This document shows positions 9,157 through 17,384 of a DNA stretch of 64,000 nucleotides, in pieces. Each line of letters starts with the position of its first letter. The stretch's first letter is position 1. The translations under genes and the position numbers were made by a program. This DNA comes from an uncultured Oscillospiraceae bacterium (GTDB lineage Bacteria; Bacillota; Clostridia; Oscillospirales; Ruminococcaceae), in the NCBI GenBank assembly GCA_934446565.1, contig CAKSEO010000002.1, positions 1 through 64,000 on the forward strand, written 5' to 3'. The notes under the pieces were generated by a model. The model was not told where the DNA came from. It was given only the letters and a program-made list of their open reading frames with translations, and made no database searches.

Positions 9157-10290
9157 TTGCATAGATCAAGATCATATATAACGCTGAACCGCCCCTCCGA
9201 GTGGGAGCGCTGCCTGCTTGACGGGATGGCTGTAAACGGCAGCAGCGTTACCTCGACGGGAGCTCCCGGTTGCACGATGATAACCGGCTCGCAGGATTCC
9301 ACCGAGCACGGATTCCTGTGGCGCAGCCTTGAGATAGCGGCGAAAACCGGCGAAAACTCGATAATGCGCGTCAGCGCCTACGCCGCGGATTCAACGATAG
9401 TCACCCACGCTGGACGGACATTCGAGCTGGACAGCCTGCTGCGGGATACATCGGTGAGCGCGGGAGAGCGGCTGGAGCTGCTTGACGGGCTTTTCAAGCC
9501 CCTTTTCACCAACTGCGCCGACGGATTGGTCGATCTGCGCGGACGGTACCTCTGGGTCAGGCTGGATATAATGTCGCTGGATGGTCAGCGGGTGAGCGTC
9601 GATAAGATAAAGCTGCTTCTGAAAAGCGAGAGCATGATGGACTATCTTCCGGAGGTCTACCGCACGTCTGACGGCGAAAACAGCTTCATGTCGCGGTTCA
9701 TGGCAATATTCGACAGCATTTTCTTTGACATGGACGACCGGATACAGCAGGCGCGCAGCTCGATGGATTTCAGGGCGGCGCGGGGAGAAATGCTCCGCTA
9801 TCTTGCGGAGTGGGTCACAGACGAGGACCCGGCGTACCTCGGCGACGAAGAGCTGCGCCGCAGGATACGCAGCGCCGTTGCGGAGTACCGCCTGACTGGC
9901 ACTCGCCGGGGACTTTCCGAGTGGATAGAGCGGGAATACGGAGTGAAGCCCAACATAATCGAGTATTTCAGCGTGCGCAGGCTAGCTGCGGAGGGAAAGG
10001 ACCGGGAGGTCTACAGGCGGCTTTTCGGGAGCGACCCGTACAAATTCTACCTGCTGCTGCCGGAAAAGACCTTTGCGGACACCCACGAAGCTGCGCTTTT
10101 CACGGAGCGGCTGAAAAAGAGGATACCAGCCTATACCGAAGCGGAGGTAGTGATACTGAAACGCAGCGTGATACTTGAGGACCACACCTACCTCGGCGTG
10201 AACTCAGTGATAAGCGGCTGCGCCTGCGCGGAGACCGACGCGGGCAGGATAGCCGGGGATATTATACTAGGAGGAAGCAACGATGAATAA
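9157..10290 (+). CDS. Phage tail protein I-like baseplate component
   Basis: 377 aa. Residues ~150-285 match the phage tail protein I pattern: DYLPEVYR, FMAIFDSIFFDMDDRI, then MLRYLAEWV and RRIRSAVAEYRLTGTRRG. This domain connects wedge to fibres in phage baseplates. The first 150 residues form a separate beta-rich domain. The start is TTG 9157, supported by GAGGGA nine nt upstream; no ATG precedes the conserved region. The 3' end overlaps the next gene by 8 bp. The C-terminus contains a short TYLGVNSVISG segment of unknown role. Confidence 0.85.
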   Translation: MHRSRSYITLNRPSEWERCLLDGMAVNGSSVTSTGAPGCTMITGSQDSTEHGFLWRSLEIAAKTGENSIMRVSAYAADSTIVTHAGRTFELDSLLRDTSVSAGERLELLDGLFKPLFTNCADGLVDLRGRYLWVRLDIMSLDGQRVSVDKIKLLLKSESMMDYLPEVYRTSDGENSFMSRFMAIFDSIFFDMDDRIQQARSSMDFRAARGEMLRYLAEWVTDEDPAYLGDEELRRRIRSAVAEYRLTGTRRGLSEWIEREYGVKPNIIEYFSVRRLAAEGKDREVYRRLFGSDPYKFYLLLPEKTFADTHEAALFTERLKKRIPAYTEAEVVILKRSVILEDHTYLGVNSVISGCACAETDAGRIAGDIILGGSNDE

Positions 10291-12100
10291 CAGTAATTTC
10301 TTTCCGCTTGAGAGAAACCGGTATTTCTACGGGAAGATGCTCACGGCGCGGGATTTCGAGACCGAGCAGCGGTATTTCAACAACAAGCGGAGACTGCTGA
10401 ACAGGACGCTTTTTGGCGCGGGAGTGGTCTGCGGACTGGGCGTCTGCCGCAACGACGATGTTTCCTTCTCTGTGGAGACGGGGCTTGCGCTGGACTACAT
10501 GGGGCGCGAGATATGCGTCAGCGCTCCGGTGATACGCAAGCTGCGCATGGTGGAGGGCTGCGAGAGCCTGGAAAAATCCGACCGCGCTTACCTCTGCCTG
10601 CAATACGCCCAGGAGGAGCGCGAGCCGGTCAACAACATCGGCGCCACCGACAGCGGGAGCGAACAGTTCAACAAAATAGGCGAGGGCTACCGGCTGTACC
10701 TTTCCACCGACGAGCCGGACCTTTCTGAGATTTACGGCGGCGCGGGAGTCAACAGCGTTTCGGTGGTGTACAGCTCCCACGGGCTGCGGATAGTGCGCGT
10801 AGTCCCGAAGCTGGCGGTCTCCGGCGATGAGCTTACGGTAAGATTCATCGTGATAAAGGGCGCGGACGCTCCGCAGGTCTCGTTCGCTTATTCGTTCAGT
10901 GCGGACTACTTCCGCTCCGGCGGGGAGGAGGTATCCCGGCTGAGCTTCACCGAGGACGTCTCCCTTGGCTCGGACGTTTTCAATGTCGATTTCACGCTGC
11001 ATTGCGCCGAGGCTGCGGAGATATCGGTACCGCTGCACAAGGACGGCGCTGAGCTTTCCGTGCAGATGGGGGACTTTACCGACAGGACCCGCGTCACCGC
11101 ACCGGAGGTGTACCTCTGCCGCGACGCCGCGGGCTGCGCCCTCATGCGCGACACCAGGATGAGCACGCTGGAGCGTCACATCAGCGGCGAGAACACACCC
11201 ATCTACCTCGCAAAGGTGGACTGCATGAACATCGGCACCGGATTCATCATCCGGCACATAACGCCGCTTCCGTTCAACCAGAGGGTGGAAATGCCGGAGG
11301 AGCGCCTGGCACAGACAGCGCAGCCGGTGATGGCGGCGGCTCCTGCAGGCGCGGAAAGCCTGCTGAAAGGCGGAGTCTCCACCGAGGTGGAAACGCTGGA
11401 ATACTGGCAGCGTCCGCAGGTCAGCGCAAGTTACAGCCGCCGCGACGACAAGCTGAATTTCCGGTTCGGGATACCGTCTGCGGAGGCTTACGACTACGCC
11501 ACGTCCTCCGGAGCGGTGGATATCCCGATATCCGGCGCGATACGCGTGAACGCTAAGTTCTTTTCGGAGGATATCCCGCATAATCTCGGCATAGGCGACG
11601 TAAGCATAAATGTTTCGGTCGAATACGAGGACGACGGCGGGCGGAAGCTGCTTTTCGGGGATGGGGAGATATTCTCCGCCAAGGGCGAAAAGAACGTCCC
11701 GAAGATACAGGCTGCGGCGCTGCTGAGCCCGGAAAAGGGCACGTTCCGGATAGGGATACGGCTCTCCGACTACGTCGAGGGGCACAGCGTGAGGGTGCGC
11801 TGGTTCGCATACAAGCCGACACGTGACACTGCGCAGTTCCGCAGCCGGGAGAATATTGTTATTCGTATTTCGCCGGATATCCAGAAGCTGAGACCCCTCG
11901 AGAGGGTGCGTTTCACGGCGGAGGTGGACGGCACTGACGACAAGACCGTCACCTGGTCGGTCAACGACCCGGAGGGCGGCAGCATTGACGACAACGGACT
12001 GTACCAGGCTCCCTCGGAGGAGGGTACATACGAGGTCATAGCCCGCAGCAATGCGGACGGCGAAACGCGCACCTCGGCGTTCGTCCTGGTCGGGGAGTGA
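10283..12100 (+). CDS. eCIS-associated baseplate-periphery protein with C-terminal Ig-like domain
   Basis: 605 aa. The N-terminal motif RNRYFYGKMLTARDFETEQ followed by LFGAGVVCGLGV recurs, from memory, in proteins encoded directly after the tail-protein-I gene of actinobacterial and clostridial eCIS loci; its function is not established. The middle (about 120-500) is beta-rich. The last ~75 residues are a bacterial Ig-like domain (VRFTAEVDG, VTWSVNDPEGG, GLYQAPSEEGTYEVIARS), often used for surface or carbohydrate adhesion. Overlapping translation with the preceding gene argues for a shared sub-complex. Plausible roles are a fibre base or receptor-binding protein. Confidence 0.75.
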   Translation: MNNSNFFPLERNRYFYGKMLTARDFETEQRYFNNKRRLLNRTLFGAGVVCGLGVCRNDDVSFSVETGLALDYMGREICVSAPVIRKLRMVEGCESLEKSDRAYLCLQYAQEEREPVNNIGATDSGSEQFNKIGEGYRLYLSTDEPDLSEIYGGAGVNSVSVVYSSHGLRIVRVVPKLAVSGDELTVRFIVIKGADAPQVSFAYSFSADYFRSGGEEVSRLSFTEDVSLGSDVFNVDFTLHCAEAAEISVPLHKDGAELSVQMGDFTDRTRVTAPEVYLCRDAAGCALMRDTRMSTLERHISGENTPIYLAKVDCMNIGTGFIIRHITPLPFNQRVEMPEERLAQTAQPVMAAAPAGAESLLKGGVSTEVETLEYWQRPQVSASYSRRDDKLNFRFGIPSAEAYDYATSSGAVDIPISGAIRVNAKFFSEDIPHNLGIGDVSINVSVEYEDDGGRKLLFGDGEIFSAKGEKNVPKIQAAALLSPEKGTFRIGIRLSDYVEGHSVRVRWFAYKPTRDTAQFRSRENIVIRISPDIQKLRPLERVRFTAEVDGTDDKTVTWSVNDPEGGSIDDNGLYQAPSEEGTYEVIARSNADGETRTSAFVLVGE

Positions 12101-12124
12101 TATCACATCGGGGAGGGCTGCTGC

Positions 12125-12859
12125 ATGCAGGGACTTATCGACAGCGGAAAATACAAAGTCACGGAAGTGCTGAGTTCCCACAGCGGATTTGAAGCGGCGC
12201 TCTGTTCTGATGTCACGGTGAACGACGGGACTGTCTACATCGTGAACGAATACAGCAGCATGGTGTACATAAGGGAGCTGCTGCCGCTGTTCTATGCGAT
12301 GGACGACAGACGGTTCCGGGGCTCCCGGGGGCTGATAACGGCGAACGGCAGTTTTTCGGCGGTGTATGTCTACCGCGACGGGACGCCGTTCGCAGAGTAC
12401 TTCGCGGCTCACTCCCGGGAGTACGATACTAACCTGAAATTAGCCGACAGCCTGCTGTGCAGCGCCCTGGAGTTCGACCTGGCTGACGACCGCATCGCCG
12501 CAAGCGGACTTACGCTGGAAAACGCAGTGGTGAGTGAAGCGGAGCGGCAGGTGTATTTCAATATGCTGCTTGACCCCGACCGCACGGCGGGACGGAATTT
12601 CCGCACGAAGCGGCTTGGGGAAATGCTCCGGCTGATGTTTCGCGCGGACAGGTACTTCCCCGACGAGATAGCGGGATACATCGAAAAGATGTGCTCCGGT
12701 GGCTTCCCGAGCTGCACGGCGGCGTATTCCGCCTGGAGAGAGCTCCAGCCCGCCGCGGAAAAGACCCGGCAGCGCTATCTGAAAGAGAGCCTGGCGAAGT
12801 ACCTGGGCAGACGGCTGCGGGGAAGTATAAAAAAGCGCCGGCGGAGAAACGGTGCATAG
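12125..12859 (+). CDS. Protein-kinase-fold-like protein without catalytic motifs (tentative)
   Basis: 244 aa, no database family recognised with certainty. The order of elements resembles a minimal protein-kinase fold: an initial Y-x-V-x-E-V-L strand, a VYIVNEYSS hinge-like segment, VYRDGTPFAEYF, then helices and the segment LTLENAVVSEAERQVYFNMLL where a kinase has its catalytic and DFG loops. No HRD, DFG or glycine-loop residues are visible, so it would be a pseudokinase-type scaffold. The C-terminus is very basic (RRLRGSIKKRRRR), suggesting membrane-surface or nucleic-acid contact. It lies between the structural genes and the receptor gene, 28 bp before the latter. Confidence 0.5.
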   Translation: MQGLIDSGKYKVTEVLSSHSGFEAALCSDVTVNDGTVYIVNEYSSMVYIRELLPLFYAMDDRRFRGSRGLITANGSFSAVYVYRDGTPFAEYFAAHSREYDTNLKLADSLLCSALEFDLADDRIAASGLTLENAVVSEAERQVYFNMLLDPDRTAGRNFRTKRLGEMLRLMFRADRYFPDEIAGYIEKMCSGGFPSCTAAYSAWRELQPAAEKTRQRYLKESLAKYLGRRLRGSIKKRRRRNGA

Positions 12860-12887
12860 ACCCATTCAGAAAACGGAGGAATGTTAC

Positions 12888-15623
12888 ATGGCGAAAAAGG
12901 TTGTCAGCTTCATCATAATATTGTTGGTATTCTGCACAGCCGGGGCTGCGGTCGTTATAGGTACTTCCAATTTCGGACTGGGTTTCGGAGGACTGACGGA
13001 GCGCGCAGTGAGCTCGGCGTATGCCCTCGACCGCGCCGGGGATATCTATTATATCAGCAGCAACAGCGCCGGAAAGGAGCTGCTGTGCGTTGATTCCGCA
13101 GGAAAACGCCTTTTCGAGAAGAAGCTGGACCAGGCGGAATTCGGCGAAACGTTCACCGTTTCCGGTATTTACGTGGAGCACGACAAGGGAGTATACCTCA
13201 CGGTGTATGAATACGACCCGCAGACGCTGTTCATCAGCAGTGTGTCGGTGCACAGTTTCTACGAGGACGGAACCTACGCCGGGGAGGTCTTTTCGCAGGA
13301 CGTTTCCTGCCTGATGAACGCGCGGACCGCGCTGATATCCTCGTTCAGCGAGGACGACAACGCGGTGTACTTCGCGCTGCTCGACAACGGGAATGCGGAG
13401 GTTTTCACCGCCCTGAAAAACAATTCCGAGCCGGCGGCGAAGATAGCAGGCTACACGCTGCCGGAGGCGGATATTTTCGGCGCGTACGCTTTCGCGGACG
13501 GCAGCGTGGTGCTCGGTCGGGACGGTGGTCTGACGGTGCTAGGCAGCTCCGGGGAGCGCCAGCTCAGCACCCCCGCCGGAAATCCAGTATTTGACCGTTT
13601 CTGGAACGGTATCGATCTCGTTTACATGATGGATTCCGCGACCGGGGACATCTACACTCTGTCAAAGGACCTGTCGATGTCGGCGGCGGTGTCGGGAAGC
13701 CGTATCATCAACGCGGAGGAATCCCTTACCACCGCTGACCTGACCGATATTTCCGTGGGAATAACGGGAAACATCTTCGGAACGATACGCGGCGTAACGG
13801 AGCAGCTTTATTACGGCAGCTTCTCGGTAATGTCCCGGCTCTACACGGACGATGTGGACAGGGGCGCGCAGATAAACTCGATACTGGCTCTGGCGGCGGC
13901 AGCGGCTGCCGTGATACTTCTGACGGTGCTGACCTGGGATATGTATATCAGCATTCTCAAGATGCATCTGTCGATACTCCTGCGGCAGTCGCTGCTGATG
14001 ATAATGCTTATATTCATGGTGCTGTACGCCCTGGCGAACATGATTATAATTCCGCAGGTCGAGAATATCGTCACGGCGAATCACAGCCACGAAGCGCAGC
14101 TCATCGCCAACAGCTACGAGGACCTGATGAGTGGCACGCTGAGCGCCGCGCCGCAGTACAGCGAGTACGAGCGGCTTTTCGCCGTGTGCGGCGAGGCGGC
14201 TTCGGCAGCCGACCCCGACGACGGCTTCAGCGGCAATGACGAAAAGCCGCAGGTGCACCTTGTGAGACGTAACGGTCCGAGGATGGAGGTCGTCGCATCA
14301 ACAGAGCTGTACCCCGCCGGGACGTCCGCCGACCGCCTTATGTACGGAATGAACCTGACCCGTACTGTGGCAGGGATGACCGGACGCGAAACGTTCGTCA
14401 CGGCGGGCGACACCGATGGAGAAAAGCTGTTCCTGATCCGCAGGATAGAGCTCCCGGTGACGGCGGAGGATGTTTTCATCGTGGTGGGTATCCGCACCAG
14501 CGGACTTTCCGGCGCGGTGGAGGATATCCAGCGCATGATAAATATGTTCCTTGTTGGCGGCGGAGTCGTGCTGGTCGCGATATTCGTGATCATTGAGAAC
14601 ATCACCGCCGGGGCGGTGCGCAGGCTGAAAAAGTCCGTAGACCGCATTGCCGGCGGCGAGTACAACGCTCCGGTCGATATCCGCACCGGAGACGAGGTGG
14701 AGGAGCTGTCGAAATCGGTAAAGGCGCTGTCCTGCCACATCATAGAGAAAACCACCAGCCTTGAGCGGCTCAACAATTCCTATTATCGGTTCGTGCCGCT
14801 GAGCTTCCTGAAAAACCTCGGCGAAACGCAGATAGAGCGGGTCAGCAAGTCGCTGCATTCAAAGCGGCGCATGGCGGTGCTTGTGCTGCGGTTCACGCTT
14901 TCCGACACGGACAGCATGATGGGCTCCCGGGATATCTTCGAGAGCATAAACGGCGTATTCGAGCAGATGATACCGCTCATCGGCGAGTACAGCGGCACGG
15001 CGTACAACTTTCTGTACAACGGGCTCAGCGCGATATTCAACAGCGCTGACGACGCAGTGCGCGCGGCGATACGCATTCGCGAGTCGATGGCGGCATACAA
15101 CGAGGTCAGCCGGAAGAAGGGCAGGCGTTCCGCTGATGTCCGGATAGTGATAAGCGAGGGCGATGTACTGCTGGGATTCATCGGCGACGAAAAGCGCATG
15201 GAGCCTGCGGCGATCTCCGGGGTGATCACCGAAGCGGAGGAGATCGAGAAAATATGCGCAGAAAGCGGGCTTTACATCGTCTGCACCGGGGAGGCGTACC
15301 GCACGCTGCCGCAGGGCAGATACCGCAGCCGCCGGATAGGGAGATTCTCCGCGCCGGGCGCAGCGGCGGAGCTGTACGATATATTCGACAGCGACCCCTA
15401 CGCGATGATAAAACTGAAAGAGCAGTTCGGCGCGGAGTTCGCGCAGGCTGTGTCGCTGTTTGAGAGCGGTGACCTCACCGCTGCCCGGACGCGGTTCATG
15501 AACATCGTGAAATACGCTCCGGACGACGGCGCCGCAAGGAACTACCTTTACCTCGCGGAGCACAGTATAACCTCCGGAATCCGCAGGCTGACCTACCGTA
15601 TCTACGATGGCAGCGAGGCGTGA
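12888..15623 (+). CDS. Membrane receptor: beta-propeller-like and sensor ectodomains, HAMP, degenerate class III cyclase, TPR-like tail
   Basis: 911 aa from ATG 12888 (GGAGGA seven nt upstream; the frame opens at 12852). Predicted layout: TM1 ~5-25; an ectodomain ~30-325 of repeated short beta motifs, propeller-like; TM2 ~330-350; TM3 ~365-390; a second ectodomain; TM4 ~552-575; HAMP ~576-625; cyclase-homology domain ~640-830; TPR-like helices to the end. The C-terminal half aligns by eye to class III nucleotidyl cyclases (LSAIF, ISEGDVLLGFIGDEKRME, AISGVITEAEEIE), but both metal-binding aspartates appear lost (VLRFTLS where VLFADIR is usual; LYNGLSAIF where a GD precedes). It is therefore more likely a regulatory pseudo-cyclase than a cAMP maker. 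It is embedded in the contractile operon. Confidence 0.75.
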   Translation: MAKKVVSFIIILLVFCTAGAAVVIGTSNFGLGFGGLTERAVSSAYALDRAGDIYYISSNSAGKELLCVDSAGKRLFEKKLDQAEFGETFTVSGIYVEHDKGVYLTVYEYDPQTLFISSVSVHSFYEDGTYAGEVFSQDVSCLMNARTALISSFSEDDNAVYFALLDNGNAEVFTALKNNSEPAAKIAGYTLPEADIFGAYAFADGSVVLGRDGGLTVLGSSGERQLSTPAGNPVFDRFWNGIDLVYMMDSATGDIYTLSKDLSMSAAVSGSRIINAEESLTTADLTDISVGITGNIFGTIRGVTEQLYYGSFSVMSRLYTDDVDRGAQINSILALAAAAAAVILLTVLTWDMYISILKMHLSILLRQSLLMIMLIFMVLYALANMIIIPQVENIVTANHSHEAQLIANSYEDLMSGTLSAAPQYSEYERLFAVCGEAASAADPDDGFSGNDEKPQVHLVRRNGPRMEVVASTELYPAGTSADRLMYGMNLTRTVAGMTGRETFVTAGDTDGEKLFLIRRIELPVTAEDVFIVVGIRTSGLSGAVEDIQRMINMFLVGGGVVLVAIFVIIENITAGAVRRLKKSVDRIAGGEYNAPVDIRTGDEVEELSKSVKALSCHIIEKTTSLERLNNSYYRFVPLSFLKNLGETQIERVSKSLHSKRRMAVLVLRFTLSDTDSMMGSRDIFESINGVFEQMIPLIGEYSGTAYNFLYNGLSAIFNSADDAVRAAIRIRESMAAYNEVSRKKGRRSADVRIVISEGDVLLGFIGDEKRMEPAAISGVITEAEEIEKICAESGLYIVCTGEAYRTLPQGRYRSRRIGRFSAPGAAAELYDIFDSDPYAMIKLKEQFGAEFAQAVSLFESGDLTAARTRFMNIVKYAPDDGAARNYLYLAEHSITSGIRRLTYRIYDGSEA

Positions 15624-15653
15624 CAACAGACCCTGCATGGAAGGAAATGATAC

Positions 15654-17384
15654 ATGATCAAGAAGATCTCCAGCGGTATATCGCTGACGCTGCGCGTGCT
15701 GAAAAACGCGCTGCTGCGCCCGTTCCGGGTGATATACAGCAAGGTGAACTATATTTTCAGCGCGGGGAGGGTCGCTACGGCGGTGCCCGGCGCGGTGAAA
15801 AAGCTCCCGAAGATCGCCAGGCGTAAGCCCGAGAAGCGCGAGGATTACTTCGACTGGGGCAGCATATACGTTGCGAAATCGCTGGTGCTGTTGATAGCGG
15901 TGCTGCTGGTGGCTGTTCCGCTGGTGTACATATTCCTGCTTCATCCGCTGTTCACGAGCTGGTGGTGGGTCAGGGACTTTTACGAAAAGGACGCCGCGCT
16001 GGGAAGCTATTCCGGCAGAGTGCGGATATATTACGATGAGCAGTCCGACGACCTGAAATTCGAGGGCAGGCTCAAAGACGGAAAATACACGGAATACGGC
16101 GAGGAATACTGGGAAAACGGCAGAAACAGATACGCCGGAAGCTACTCCGACGGTCAGTACAGTGGCAGCGGCATACTTTACCTCGAGGACGGCACCGTGC
16201 TGTACCGCGGGGAATTCGCGGACGGAAAATACAACGGCTCCGGCGAGCTCACCGAAAACGGGACGACGCTCGGCGGCGATTTCAGGAACGGCGTCCTCCA
16301 GGGAGCCGGGACTATCTCCCGGGACGGCGTGACGCTTTTCTCCGGTAATTTCGTGGACGGAGTGGCGGAGGGCTCCGGCAAGGAGAACTACGACAGCGGC
16401 GCGATACGTTACAGCGGAAGTTTCAGCGGCGGAGTACCCCACGGCGAAGCGCTGGAGTACTACCCGGACGGCACGCTGAAATACAACGGCAGATTCACCG
16501 CCGGAAAGTACAACGGCGAGGGCACGCTATACACGCAGGACGGCGCCAAGCTGTACAGCGGCGGCTTCGAGATGGGCGAGTATTCCGGAACGGGAACGCT
16601 CTACAAGGACGGCGAGCGGGTGTACTCCGGCGAATTTGAACAGGGGGAGTACAGCGGCAGCGGGACACTCTACGGAGCCGACGGCACCGTAACTTCCGGA
16701 ACTTTCCGGGACGGCGGTATAACCGGCGCAGCGGTAAGGACCTACCCCGACGGGACGAAATACGAGGGCTGCTTCTCCGGGGAACTCCCGGAGGGAGTAG
16801 GCACGCTGACCGACGCGGCGGGGAATCTTGTGTATTCAGGGCAGTTCGAGGGCGGCAGCATAGCCTATAGCGTGATAGTCGGGCAGGAGGTCTCGGCGGC
16901 TGCGGAAATGTTCCCGAACGCTGTCAGGACTGTGACGGAGGACGGATTTATGCTGACGGCTGGCGGCGTGGTGCTGGAGTGCAGTTTCGCGAGCGGGGAT
17001 TCCCCGGCGACGGTGCAGGCTGCGTATGCGCTCCCGACGGGCGGCGCGGTGGTAAGGATACTCTCAGCGGAGGACATCCCAGCGGACGGCGCATGCGAGG
17101 TGGAAGCAGGGCTCCCCGGGCTCGCCGGAATGCTCGGAGTGCAGGCGGCTGACGTGAAATGCTGGGCTGCCGAGATGAACGGGAATATCCGCTGCTGGTG
17201 GACTTCCCCGGACGGCATTCTGCTTATGGAGTCGGCAAGCGTCGGGAATTCCGCGCTCGCTCCGGCGCAGAAGAATACAGAAAGCACTGCAAACGCTGAC
17301 ATAGCAGGTCTTTTCGAGGACATCGGGCTTGACATCAGGGATTTCGAGAGTCTGGGATTCCAGGGGGTGGAGGATGAAACGTAG
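15654..17384 (+). CDS. Single-pass membrane protein with about twelve MORN repeats
   Basis: 576 aa. A basic N-terminus (~1-75) is followed by one strong TM helix (~77-103, ending near FLLHPLFTSWWW). Residues ~115-405 are MORN-type repeats of 20-24 residues (YAGSYSDGQYSGSGILY, YRGEFADGKYNGSG, YSGEFEQGEYSGSGTLY). The last ~170 residues form a distinct domain of unknown function. The positive-inside rule puts the MORN array outside the membrane. MORN arrays commonly act as protein or lipid scaffolds. The gene lies 30 bp after the receptor and its end overlaps the next gene by 11 bp, so the three membrane proteins are probably made together. Confidence 0.8.
   Translation: MIKKISSGISLTLRVLKNALLRPFRVIYSKVNYIFSAGRVATAVPGAVKKLPKIARRKPEKREDYFDWGSIYVAKSLVLLIAVLLVAVPLVYIFLLHPLFTSWWWVRDFYEKDAALGSYSGRVRIYYDEQSDDLKFEGRLKDGKYTEYGEEYWENGRNRYAGSYSDGQYSGSGILYLEDGTVLYRGEFADGKYNGSGELTENGTTLGGDFRNGVLQGAGTISRDGVTLFSGNFVDGVAEGSGKENYDSGAIRYSGSFSGGVPHGEALEYYPDGTLKYNGRFTAGKYNGEGTLYTQDGAKLYSGGFEMGEYSGTGTLYKDGERVYSGEFEQGEYSGSGTLYGADGTVTSGTFRDGGITGAAVRTYPDGTKYEGCFSGELPEGVGTLTDAAGNLVYSGQFEGGSIAYSVIVGQEVSAAAEMFPNAVRTVTEDGFMLTAGGVVLECSFASGDSPATVQAAYALPTGGAVVRILSAEDIPADGACEVEAGLPGLAGMLGVQAADVKCWAAEMNGNIRCWWTSPDGILLMESASVGNSALAPAQKNTESTANADIAGLFEDIGLDIRDFESLGFQGVEDET

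Noticed and set aside
4471-12412. Very long reverse-strand open frames (782, 502 and 716 codons) opposite the baseplate genes
   Set aside because: They mirror the codon structure of the forward genes in GC-rich DNA, lack RBSs and resemble no family; the forward frames show clear domains.
12888-15623. Active adenylate cyclase
   Set aside because: Both metal-binding aspartate positions appear substituted, so I treat it as a degenerate domain.
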